64,000 nucleotides of DNA from Arthrobacter sp. FW306-2-2C-D06B. GTDB lineage: Bacteria; Actinomycetota; Actinomycetes; Actinomycetales; Micrococcaceae. Under the pieces are notes generated by a model. That model was given only the letters and a program-made list of their open reading frames with translations. It did not search any database and was not told the DNA's origin. Shown in pieces: positions 24,958 to 32,810 of the stretch. Location: positions 2,728,001 through 2,792,000 of the forward strand of contig NZ_CP084560.1 in assembly GCF_021789175.1 (NCBI RefSeq). Reading direction: 5' to 3'. Within the stretch, counting starts at the first letter, position 1, and each line of letters begins with the position of its first letter. The position numbers and the translations under genes are program-made.

Positions 24958-25619
24958 GAATCCGAGCTTGGGATCCGCCCGAGGTGCTGGACACCGCCCG
25001 GCACCAGCGAACCGCGGGCCGCACCTACCATGCCTTCCACGGCACGGGCGAGGTGCGTCCCGCGGTCGCTGACGCCGTCCCAGCGCACCAGGGCCTGGGC
25101 ATTCAGTCCGTCCACCATGCCCAGGATCTGCCAGGCGACAGACGGAGCATCGAACGTATCGAACTCACCGGCGTCGATCCCCGCTTCGACGACCCCCTGC
25201 ACTACGGCCTGCCAGGCGTCCATCTGCTCACGAACGCAGGTTGCGAGCGCCTCGTTCCGACGCCCCAGGGTCCACGCCTCCACCCAGATTGCCGTGACAT
25301 CGAGCCGGCTGACGTCCATGAGAGTTTCGAGGAGCATCCCGAGCTGTTCCAAGGGAGTCGGCTGCTTCTCCAGAAGACCAGCAACTTCCTCCGTTTCCGC
25401 CGCCACAATGGTCGAGAAGATGCCCGCCACCAAGGCCTCCGCATTGGGCTGGTAATGCGCGACAAGCCCCGAGGCCACCCCCACCCGCGCAGCAACGTTG
25501 CGCAACGTAATGGCGGAAAGCCCTTGCTCAAGCGCAATTTCCTTGGCGGCCTCGGCTATTTCGGCGGCGCGTTCGGCCGGCGTCTTCCGCGCAGCGCGTT
25601 TCTGTATCGTGCTTGACAT
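24954..25619 (-). CDS. TetR-family regulator of the agmatine operon
   Basis: A 221-residue TetR regulator with a clear DNA-binding domain: EIAEAAKEIALEQGLSAITL, NVAARVGVASGLVAHYQPNA (about residues 18-60). The VAHYQP wording resembles BetI-type regulators. The ATG at 25619 is the first reasonable start; upstream in-frame codons lie in the operator. It is divergent from the agmatine deiminase gene, with a 28-bp imperfect palindrome between them, so it very likely represses that operon and itself. Polyamine or agmatine as ligand is inferred. Confidence 0.87.
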   Translation of the reverse strand: MSSTIQKRAARKTPAERAAEIAEAAKEIALEQGLSAITLRNVAARVGVASGLVAHYQPNAEALVAGIFSTIVAAETEEVAGLLEKQPTPLEQLGMLLETLMDVSRLDVTAIWVEAWTLGRRNEALATCVREQMDAWQAVVQGVVEAGIDAGEFDTFDAPSVAWQILGMVDGLNAQALVRWDGVSDRGTHLARAVEGMVGAARGSLVPGGVQHLGRIPSSDS

Positions 25620-25644
25620 CACACAACAGTCTAAAGTAGTTTTC

Positions 25645-25672
25645 TTCTTGTTGATCATGCGATCAATAAGAA
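25645..25672. promoter_or_regulatory. 28-bp palindromic operator between TetR and aguA genes
   Basis: Arms TTCTTGTTGATC (25645-25656) and GATCAATAAGAA (25661-25672) pair with one mismatch around ATGC; the core TTGATC/GATCAA is perfect. It lies 26 bases from the TetR start and 31 from the aguA start. This is the strongest operator in the window. Confidence 0.8.
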
Positions 25673-25702
25673 ATTTCACCTCACAACATGGAGGAGACTT
25701 CC

Positions 25703-26749
25703 ATGGCCTGGAGAATGCCAGCCGAAACCGCACCCCACGAGCGCACCTGGATGGCGTTCCCCCGCACGGGCCTGACCTTGGGCGACGACGCCGCTTCGGC
25801 GGACGAAGCGTACGCGGCCTGGACCGCCGTCGCGCACGCAGTGTCCGAGTTCGAGCCCGTCACCATGGTGGTCGACCCCAGCGAACGGGACCGGGCGAGC
25901 CGCATGCTCGGCGCCGGAATCGAAAAGCTTGAAGCTCCGCTCGACGAATTCTGGATGCGCGACGTCGGAGCCACGTTCGTCGTCGACGACGAGCGTCCCG
26001 GCGTGCTCGGCGCAGTTGACTGGATCTTCAACGGCTGGGGCGCCCCGGCCTGGTCCGAATGGGAGAAGAGCGCCGGCATGGCCCGCTTTGTCGCTGAAGA
26101 GTCCGGCGCGGAACTGGTCACCTCCTTGTTGGTCAACGAAGGCGGCGCCATCCACGTCGATGGTGAAGGCACTGTCCTCGTCACCGAAACCGTCCAGCTG
26201 GATCCGCGCCGAAATCCATACGCGGACAAGGCACGCGTCGAGGCGGAACTGTCGCGCACGCTGGGCACTACCCACACCGTGTGGGTACCGCGAGGCCTTA
26301 CGCGTGACTACGAGGACCTCGGCACGCGCGGCCACATCGACATGGTGGCCACACTTCCCTCCCCCGGCCGGGTCCTCCTGCACTCGCAGACCAATCCCGG
26401 GCACCCCGATTTCGAGGTCAGCCGCACTCTCCAGCGGTTCTTCGAAACCCAGCAGGACGCTGCAGGCAAGCCATTCGAGATCACCCTGCTTCCCGCGCCT
26501 GAGACCCTCCGCGACGAGGAAGGCTTCGTCGATTGGAGTTACGTCAACCACCTCGTGGTCAACGGCGGCGTGATTGCGTGCGGCTATGGCGAGGAGCGGG
26601 CCGACGCCCTGGCCGCGGAAATCCTGGCCGAGGCCTACCCGGGCCGCCGCGTCGTGACAGTGGACGCCCGGCCAATCCTCGCCCGGGGCGGAGGAATCCA
26701 CTGCATCACGCAACAGCAGCCCAAACTCCCCAGCCGGGCCGCACGATGA
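25703..26749 (+). CDS. aguA: Agmatine deiminase
   Basis: Agmatine deiminase converts agmatine to N-carbamoylputrescine and ammonia in the cytosol. The 348-residue product has the guanidine-modifying fold with the family marks WMAFPRTG, LDEFWMRDVGATFV, VNEGGAIHVDGEG and TRGHIDMVA. The nucleophile is the Cys in GGGIHC (C334). The ATG at 25703 follows GGAGGAG. Its stop overlaps the next gene's start by four bases (ATGA), so the amidase is translationally coupled and should act on its product or a related compound. Confidence 0.93.
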   Translation: MAWRMPAETAPHERTWMAFPRTGLTLGDDAASADEAYAAWTAVAHAVSEFEPVTMVVDPSERDRASRMLGAGIEKLEAPLDEFWMRDVGATFVVDDERPGVLGAVDWIFNGWGAPAWSEWEKSAGMARFVAEESGAELVTSLLVNEGGAIHVDGEGTVLVTETVQLDPRRNPYADKARVEAELSRTLGTTHTVWVPRGLTRDYEDLGTRGHIDMVATLPSPGRVLLHSQTNPGHPDFEVSRTLQRFFETQQDAAGKPFEITLLPAPETLRDEEGFVDWSYVNHLVVNGGVIACGYGEERADALAAEILAEAYPGRRVVTVDARPILARGGGIHCITQQQPKLPSRAAR

Positions 26750-28467
26750 GCCGCTTCGACGTCGTCGAGGCCTCCATCGCACAGTTGCGGGCGGCTCTGG
26801 AGGCCGGCGAAGTGACGAGCGAGGAACTCACCCAGGCGTACCTGGACCGCATCGACGCCTACGACCGCTCCGGCATCACGCTGAACGCGATGGTTGTGAT
26901 GAACCCCGAAGCGCTCGCAGATGCCAAGGCTTCCGACGAGCGCCGGGAACACGGCACCACCCTCGGGCCCCTCGACGGCATTCCCTACACCGCCAAGGAC
27001 AGCTACCTGGCCAAAGGGCTTACGGCCGCCGCGGGCTCCCCCGCGTTCGAGAACCTCATCGCGCAACGCGATGCCTTCACCATTGAACGCCTCCGCGCGG
27101 GGGGCGCCGTGCTCCTCGGCCTGACCAATATGCCGCCCATGGCCAACGGCGGCATGCAACGCGGGGTGTATGGACGCGCCGAGAGCCCGTACAACGGCGA
27201 TTTCCTCACCGCGGCTTTCGGGTCCGGATCCTCGAACGGCTCGGGTACGGCTACCGCGGCGAGCTTCGGAGCGTTCGGCCTGGGCGAGGAGACCTGGTCC
27301 AGTGGCCGCGCACCGGCGTCGAACAATGCCCTGTGCGCGTACACACCGTCGCGCGGGGTCATCTCTGTGCGCGGCAACTGGCCGCTGGTACCCACCATGG
27401 ACGTCGTAGTGCCCCACACCCGGTCCATGGCAGACCTCCTGGAACTGCTCGATGTCATCGTTGCCGACGACGCCGAAACCCGCGGCGATTTCTGGCGCGC
27501 GCAGCCGTGGGTCCAGATCCCGGCCGCGTCCCGGGTCCGCCCTGCTTCCTACCCGGCGCTCGCACCATCCGGCGTCGACGGCGCCCGCTCGGCTTTGAAG
27601 GGCAAACGATTCGGGGTGCCGCGCATGTACGTCAACGCAGATCCCGACGCCGGCACCAGCGAAACTCCCGGCGTCGGCGGACCCACCGGCCAACGAATCC
27701 AGACGCGCGATTCCGTGATGGAACTGTGGGAGGCTGCCCGGCGCGACCTCGAAACCACCGGTGCCGACGTCGTCTTGGTCGACTTCCCCGTGGTCTCCAA
27801 CTACGAAGGCGACCGCCCGGGCGCGCCCACCATCGCCACCCGCGGACTGGTCAGCCCTGAGTTCCTCCGGCGGGAAATCGTCGACCTCTCGGCATGGGCC
27901 TGGGATGACTTCCTCGCAGCCAACGGGGATCCGGCGCTCAACGGCCTGGCCGACGTCGACGGCACGGCGATCTTCCCGCACCCGGAAGGCGCCCTCCCGG
28001 ACCGTTATGACGGATTCGACGACGACATCGCCGACTACCCGGCGCACATCCGCGCTCACGCGGTCGCTTCCCTCACCGACATCCCGTCCCTCGAAGAAGG
28101 CCTTCGCGGACTTGAAGAGACCCGGCGGGTAGACCTTGAGGAATGGATGGACGGTCTCGCCCTGGATGCGGTCATCTTCCCGGCCGCCGCCGACGTCGGA
28201 CCAGCCGACATGGACGTCAACGAATCCTCAGCCGACCTCGGCTGGCGCAACGGCGTCTGGGTAGCCAACGGCAACCTCGTCCCCCGGCACCTGGGGATCC
28301 CGACAGTCACCGTACCGATGGGAACCATGAGCGATACCGGCATGCCCGTAGGACTCACATTCGCCGGACGCGCCTACGATGACACCGCGCTGCTGGCACT
28401 GGCCGCGGCTTTCGAAGCAACAGGCGAGCGCCGCACCGCTCCCCCGCGCACACCGCGCCTCGACTGA
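26746..28467 (+). CDS. Amidase-signature family amidase, coupled to agmatine deiminase
   Basis: A 573-residue amidase-signature enzyme with the Ser-cisSer-Lys triad: K84 in PYTAKDS, cis-Ser S163 in GSGSSNGSG, and nucleophile S186 in EETWSSGRAPAS. The usual TGGS motif is TWSS here, an uncommon variant, and a 100-residue insert follows the core, making it longer than typical members (about 470). The ATGA overlap with aguA suggests it hydrolyses N-carbamoylputrescine to putrescine, a step normally done by the unrelated nitrilase-family AguB. That substrate is inferred from operon context only. Confidence 0.85.
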   Translation: MSRFDVVEASIAQLRAALEAGEVTSEELTQAYLDRIDAYDRSGITLNAMVVMNPEALADAKASDERREHGTTLGPLDGIPYTAKDSYLAKGLTAAAGSPAFENLIAQRDAFTIERLRAGGAVLLGLTNMPPMANGGMQRGVYGRAESPYNGDFLTAAFGSGSSNGSGTATAASFGAFGLGEETWSSGRAPASNNALCAYTPSRGVISVRGNWPLVPTMDVVVPHTRSMADLLELLDVIVADDAETRGDFWRAQPWVQIPAASRVRPASYPALAPSGVDGARSALKGKRFGVPRMYVNADPDAGTSETPGVGGPTGQRIQTRDSVMELWEAARRDLETTGADVVLVDFPVVSNYEGDRPGAPTIATRGLVSPEFLRREIVDLSAWAWDDFLAANGDPALNGLADVDGTAIFPHPEGALPDRYDGFDDDIADYPAHIRAHAVASLTDIPSLEEGLRGLEETRRVDLEEWMDGLALDAVIFPAAADVGPADMDVNESSADLGWRNGVWVANGNLVPRHLGIPTVTVPMGTMSDTGMPVGLTFAGRAYDDTALLALAAAFEATGERRTAPPRTPRLD

Positions 28468-28471
28468 CGGG

Positions 28472-28831
28472 TCAGGTGGACTCGTCGTCGAAAGGGGCCT
28501 TCTGCCCGGCCGCCAACCGCACAACCGGGCGGGCAGGAGGCTGGACGGGGGTAGGGACAACCGGCTCAGGAAGCGGCTCGTCCTCGAGGAGAGCTTCGCG
28601 GATGATGCGGCGAGGATCGTATTGGCGCGGGTCCATCTTCCGCCAATCGATGTCCTCGAATTCCGGGCCGAGCTCCTGGCGAAGCTTTTCCTGCGCGCCG
28701 GAGGCCATGCGCCGCAGTTCGCGGATAAGCCGCCCCAGCTTCCTCGCATACTCCGGAAGCTTGGTCGGTCCAAGGACCAAAACGGCAATAATCAGGAGAA
28801 GGGCTACCTTCTCGACCGAAATATCGATCAT
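28472..28831 (-). CDS. tatB: Sec-independent protein translocase subunit TatB-like
   Basis: A 119-residue TatA/TatB-type protein. It has one N-terminal membrane segment (VALLLIIAVLVLGPTKLPEY) with the invariant Gly-Pro hinge, then a basic amphipathic helix (ARKLGRLIRELRRMA) and a Pro-rich charged tail. The Glu-less start and the long tail favour TatB over TatA. TatB recognises twin-arginine signal peptides at the membrane. It is the first of two minus-strand genes, convergent with the amidase with a 4-base gap. Confidence 0.85.
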   Translation of the reverse strand: MIDISVEKVALLLIIAVLVLGPTKLPEYARKLGRLIRELRRMASGAQEKLRQELGPEFEDIDWRKMDPRQYDPRRIIREALLEDEPLPEPVVPTPVQPPARPVVRLAAGQKAPFDDEST

Positions 28832-28878
28832 GGCTCCATTCTAAATCCACCACCCGGTCGCTCCGGGCGGCACCGGGC

Positions 28879-29442
28879 TCAGGAGATCGCGTACAACGCT
28901 ACGGCAAGTCCAGCTGCCATCAGCGCCTCGCGGACACCCTTCAATCGGGGAACGGCGTGCGATTTGCTCTCGGCCGGCATCGCGAACGTGCCCAACAGCC
29001 AACCCGTGGCGGCGAAGAGCATGAGGATCGCGCTCATGATGTCGGCAAGGATGATGCCCAGTTGGTGTCCTGGATGATCCGACACCGATCCAGCTCCACT
29101 CGACGCGGAGAGCAGCACCCAGCCTGAAAGGGCCGCCACCGCTGCGCCATAGATCGCCGACCATCGCCCTGTCCCCGCTGTTCCCGCTGTCCGTGGCCCT
29201 TGGTACACGATCCTGACCACGAACAGGAGGAAGGCAAGGCCAATCGCCGCTCCCAGCGGGACCACACCAAGCGGAGCCCACCCAAGCCCTCCCGCCGCCA
29301 TTGCGGCGGCCAATATCCCGGCTGCGGCGGCGTCAATCCGGGCCGCGACACCCTTGGCCCGGAAGATGGCTCCGAACCCCAACACGGCCGCTGCCCCGAA
29401 AAGCAGCACCAGGGCGCCTACAACAAACGAACCTCGGAACAT
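28879..29442 (-). CDS. Multi-pass membrane protein of unknown function
   Basis: A 187-residue hydrophobic protein with about five membrane segments, no signal peptide and no recognised catalytic motif. One His-rich loop (SDHPGHQLG) precedes segment four. The ATG at 29442 has AGGAGG upstream. It lies 47 bases upstream of tatB on the same strand, so the two may be co-transcribed. I do not recognise the family. Confidence 0.7.
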   Translation of the reverse strand: MFRGSFVVGALVLLFGAAAVLGFGAIFRAKGVAARIDAAAAGILAAAMAAGGLGWAPLGVVPLGAAIGLAFLLFVVRIVYQGPRTAGTAGTGRWSAIYGAAVAALSGWVLLSASSGAGSVSDHPGHQLGIILADIMSAILMLFAATGWLLGTFAMPAESKSHAVPRLKGVREALMAAGLAVALYAIS

Positions 29443-29530
29443 ACCCTGCCAATCCTCCTGCGCGCTTCCGGATGAAACCCACCCGCAGTCATATCAGTTC
29501 CGGATGGGAGAACCCTGCATGCTGCGAAGA

Positions 29531-30133
29531 TCAGCGCTGGAACAGCAGCGCAAAGACTCCGGAGCGGACAATGATGGTGGCCCCGAGCGCGACGTAGACC
29601 ACAGGAATAACCCAGTTTCCAGCCCGGCGGCAGAGAGCAGCTGCGGTCGGGTGCGCTGTCAGCCAGTAGCCAGCGGCGCACCACACTGCCACCATCACCG
29701 CAAAAGTCAGAACCGTCACCACCGAAGCAGCCGGTGCCAGCGAGCGGAACAGCGGGATGTATACGGAAATGTTGTCTCCACCGTTGGCTACGGTCACGGC
29801 GACAACCACGGGCAAGGTCAGCGACCGGGGCTTCGGTGGATCTCCGGACGGACGGGCAATCCTGAGCAAGGCGTAACAGCCCAAAGCAAGCGGCACCAGA
29901 CCGAGGAAACCCACCCACTCCACCGGGACGGGGTTGAGCGCCAATGCCGCTGCGGCCGCAACCCCGGCCAGGATTCCGATGCCGATGTATTGGCCTACCC
30001 AAATTCGCCAGAGCCCTGGCACCGGGCGCGTCCTGGCTGACAAGAAAAGAACGGACAAGACCAGAAGGTCATCAAGGTTTGTCGCCGCAAAGGCTCCGGC
30101 CGCTGTCAGTACGGTGCCGCCCAGATCTTCCAT
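29531..30133 (-). CDS. CadD-like cadmium resistance/cation transporter
   Basis: A 200-residue membrane protein of the CadD/LysE-like family. Typical marks are GAFAATNLDDLLVLSVLF (Asn-Asp-Asp in the first segment) and the mirrored VTVANGGDNISVYIPLF in the second half, reflecting internal duplication. About six membrane segments. Relatives give cadmium resistance; the ion here is unknown. The start is taken at 30133; a GTG nine bases upstream is possible and neither has a strong ribosome site. Confidence 0.8.
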   Translation of the reverse strand: MEDLGGTVLTAAGAFAATNLDDLLVLSVLFLSARTRPVPGLWRIWVGQYIGIGILAGVAAAAALALNPVPVEWVGFLGLVPLALGCYALLRIARPSGDPPKPRSLTLPVVVAVTVANGGDNISVYIPLFRSLAPAASVVTVLTFAVMVAVWCAAGYWLTAHPTAAALCRRAGNWVIPVVYVALGATIIVRSGVFALLFQR

Positions 30134-30220
30134 CGTTGATGACACTACCGCTTGGAGACAAGGAGCTTGGCCGGACCACACCGGCTGGCGCCAGGGACCC
30201 GGCCGTGGCAGCATCGGACG

Positions 30221-31066
30221 ATGACTACAGATACCCGTCCGTACGTCGAACCCGGCCAGCCGGAACCTGCCGTTCCGCTACTCGGCGGAGACGTGACGGA
30301 GGGGCTCGTCCGGGTCGGCGACACAGTGCGGCGCCCCGTAGGCGACGCTTCGCAGCGGGTCCGACGTCTCCTCGATTTCCTGCAATCGGCCGGATTCCAG
30401 GGAGCGCCCCGCTTCCTGGGCATCGACGAAAGCGGCAGGGACACCCTGAGTTTCGTTCCCGGGGACACCGCCGGCCGCCCCTGGCCAAGCTGGGTCGCCG
30501 ACGAATCCAGTGCCATCAGCGTCGCGCGCCTGGTGCGGAGCTACGATGACGCCGTGCAGCCGCTGGGCGTACCCGGCTGGGCACGCGCGGGCGACGACGC
30601 CGATCCGCAGGGGTGCCCTCGCTCGATTGCGGGACCGGCAACATTCCTCGCCCACATGGACATCACCCCGGAGAATGTCGTGTTCCAGGACGGCACCGCC
30701 GTGGCCCTGATCGACTTCGATTTGCTGCGCGCGGCAACCCGCGCGGAAGAAGTCGCGAACTTGCTCCTCTGGTGGGGCGCCTGGATGCCCGTCACCGACC
30801 GCGATCCAGTCATGCGGGAGGTCGACGCCGCCTCCCGGGCTGCCGTGCTGGTGGACGCCTACGGCCTGGGTCCGGTTGATCGCGCCAAGGTAGTTGACGT
30901 GGCCCTGAACGCCGCCGAGCGCTCCTGGCATTTGATGCGGCGCAGGGCGGTTACCCAAGGCGGCGGGTGGAAACGGATGTGGGATGAAGGCGTCGGTGAC
31001 AAGATTCTTCGCCGCCAGGCGTGGCTGGCCGAAAACGCCGCAGTTCTCCACGCCGCAATAACGTGA
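30221..31066 (+). CDS. Phosphotransferase-fold protein (APH/choline kinase family)
   Basis: A 281-residue protein of the same fold as the product of 12849-13736. The catalytic loop is LAHMDITPENVVF, where HMD replaces the usual HGD, and the metal-binding motif is ALIDFDLL. The catalytic Asp residues are retained, but the lysine-bearing region is weak. It is divergent from the cadD-like gene. The ATG at 30221 has only a weak GGA upstream. Substrate unknown. Confidence 0.78.
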   Translation: MTTDTRPYVEPGQPEPAVPLLGGDVTEGLVRVGDTVRRPVGDASQRVRRLLDFLQSAGFQGAPRFLGIDESGRDTLSFVPGDTAGRPWPSWVADESSAISVARLVRSYDDAVQPLGVPGWARAGDDADPQGCPRSIAGPATFLAHMDITPENVVFQDGTAVALIDFDLLRAATRAEEVANLLLWWGAWMPVTDRDPVMREVDAASRAAVLVDAYGLGPVDRAKVVDVALNAAERSWHLMRRRAVTQGGGWKRMWDEGVGDKILRRQAWLAENAAVLHAAIT

Positions 31067-31140
31067 CCGGGCCCTAATCGCCGTCGAGGTGGCGCAGGAG
31101 AAAAGGCCTGGGGAATCCAATGCGTCTCAACATTTCGCTT

Positions 31141-31156
31141 AATGAGAATGAGTATT
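31141..31156. promoter_or_regulatory. Fur/Zur-box-like site upstream of the metallophore-type ABC operon
   Basis: AATGAGAATGAGTATT, about 45 bases before the first ATPase gene. Within it TGAGAAT-G-AGTATTG matches 10 of 14 fixed positions of the 7-1-7 Fur/Zur core TGATAAT-N-ATTATCA by eye. It does not resemble a DtxR/IdeR box. Confidence 0.4.
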
Positions 31157-31200
31157 GATAGCATCAGTACTCATCCATCACTTTTACCCGGAAGTCCCCC

Positions 31201-32013
31201 ATGCACCCTGCCCTCCTGGTTCGAGATTTGAGGGTGTCCCTCCGGGGACGCGCCCTGATTGACGGAGTCAGCTTCGCTATTGACCCGGGTCAAAGACTGG
31301 CACTTCTCGGAGCCTCGGGTTCAGGCAAGTCCCTCACCGCGGCCGCCCTTCTCGGACAGCTTCCAGACGCGATGAGTGCTTCAGGGCGGTTGCAGATCAA
31401 CGGAGTGGACGTGCCGTTGTCCAATGTGCGAAGGCGTCGCGCCGGGATCACCGCAGTCCATCAGGACCCGATGTCAGCGCTCAATCCCTTGGTACGCCTG
31501 GGCAGACAGCTTGAGATCCCGCTGCGGCATGCCGGCCATTCGGTCTCCATGGCACGGCAACTGGCACTTGAGCTGCTCGCGTCGGTGGGGATAGAAGAAG
31601 CCGAGCGGACCATGCAAAGCTTCAGCGGCGAATTGTCGGGCGGTCAGCTGCAACGGGTCTGCATCGCGCTCGCCCTTGCCTGCCGTAGCTCCGTCCTGGT
31701 GGCGGATGAACCGACTACCGCACTGGACATGGTCAGCCAGGCCAAGGTCCTCGATGCCTTGTCCTTGTATTCGGAGTCGGCCCATTCCGAATCCGCGCAT
31801 TCCACATCCGCGGGCGCGATGTTGTTCATCACTCATGACCTCGCCGTGGCTGCGGCCTTTTGCCACCAGGCCCTTGTTCTGGGTTCCGGCCGGATCATCG
31901 AAGCCGGATCGATGGAGTCGCTCGTGGAGCGGCCCAAGCACCGGTACACGAAGCAGCTGGTGGAAGCCGCCCATGTCGGAACTGATTCCCTTCGCTCGGA
32001 AGCCGCATCATGA
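31201..32013 (+). CDS. Oligopeptide/nickel-type ABC transporter ATPase (NikD/DppD-like)
   Basis: A 270-residue ABC ATPase, the first of two in the operon. Walker A is GASGSGKS (near residue 38), the Q-loop is AVHQDPMSALNP, the signature LSGGQLQR and Walker B VLVADEPTTALD. QDPMSALNP and the C-terminal HRYTKQLVEA are typical of the Opp/Dpp/Nik family. An unusual tandem SESAH-SESAH-STSA repeat (15-base units, 31771-31812) sits between Walker B and the H-loop (MLFITHDL). Its stop overlaps the next ATPase by four bases. Confidence 0.92.
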   Translation: MHPALLVRDLRVSLRGRALIDGVSFAIDPGQRLALLGASGSGKSLTAAALLGQLPDAMSASGRLQINGVDVPLSNVRRRRAGITAVHQDPMSALNPLVRLGRQLEIPLRHAGHSVSMARQLALELLASVGIEEAERTMQSFSGELSGGQLQRVCIALALACRSSVLVADEPTTALDMVSQAKVLDALSLYSESAHSESAHSTSAGAMLFITHDLAVAAAFCHQALVLGSGRIIEAGSMESLVERPKHRYTKQLVEAAHVGTDSLRSEAAS

Positions 32014-32810
32014 ACGCAGTATTGAGCGCCGACAATCTGGGCCTCAGCTACCCGGGCAGGGGGCTCCTGAAGACACGGTCATCCCGGACCGTATTGCAGG
32101 ACGTGTCCCTCAGCATTGCCACTGGCCGCAGCATCGGCCTGGTGGGTGGCTCTGGCGCCGGAAAATCCACGCTCCTGCGGATCTTGCTCGCTTTGGAGAA
32201 GCCGAATGCCGGAAACGTCACGTTCAATAACACCCCGGTTGTGCCCGGTTCGGCCTCGTCCTTGAGGTGGTACCGCCGCGCGGTGCAATACATCCCGCAG
32301 AATCCGGCGGCGAGCCTCGCCCCGGGCATGAACGTGGAGCGCCTTCTCCTGGAACCCCTGAGGCAACTGCGCATTGACGGAGACCATCGCGGCATGATCC
32401 TGAATGCCCTACAGCGGGTCGATCTCGATCCGCGTATGCTCGCGCGTCGCTCCAGGGAACTCTCCGGCGGGCAAAAGCAACGGGTGGCCATTGCACGGGC
32501 ATTGGTGCCCGCGCCGAGCATCCTCCTGGCAGACGAGCCGGTCAGCGGGCTCGATCTTCCCCTCAGGAACACGGTCCTGGACCTCATGGAACAGCTGGTC
32601 CAAGGGGACGGCCTCGGGCTCCTGTTCGTCTCGCACGACCTGTCCGCCGTCGCCCGCCTGTGCTCCGAGACCCTGGTCCTCTCCGGGGGACGCATCGTGG
32701 AGCGCGGGCCGACCGCAGCCGTGTATGGCAATCCACGGACCCCCGAAGCCAAGGAACTCGTGACGTCCATCCCCCGGCTGCGCAGGAACCAGGACAAGGA
32801 CCAACCATGA
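32010..32810 (+). CDS. Oligopeptide/nickel-type ABC transporter ATPase (NikE/DppF-like)
   Basis: A 266-residue ABC ATPase, partner of the preceding one. Walker A is GGSGAGKS, the Q-loop YIPQNPAASLAP, the signature LSGGQKQR and Walker B ILLADEPVSGLD, then LLFVSHDL as H-loop. The start overlaps the upstream stop (ATGA) and its own stop overlaps the MFS gene's start, showing tight coupling. Paired ATPases with a family-5 binding protein point to import of a peptide, nickel or a metal chelate. Confidence 0.92.
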   Translation: MNAVLSADNLGLSYPGRGLLKTRSSRTVLQDVSLSIATGRSIGLVGGSGAGKSTLLRILLALEKPNAGNVTFNNTPVVPGSASSLRWYRRAVQYIPQNPAASLAPGMNVERLLLEPLRQLRIDGDHRGMILNALQRVDLDPRMLARRSRELSGGQKQRVAIARALVPAPSILLADEPVSGLDLPLRNTVLDLMEQLVQGDGLGLLFVSHDLSAVARLCSETLVLSGGRIVERGPTAAVYGNPRTPEAKELVTSIPRLRRNQDKDQP

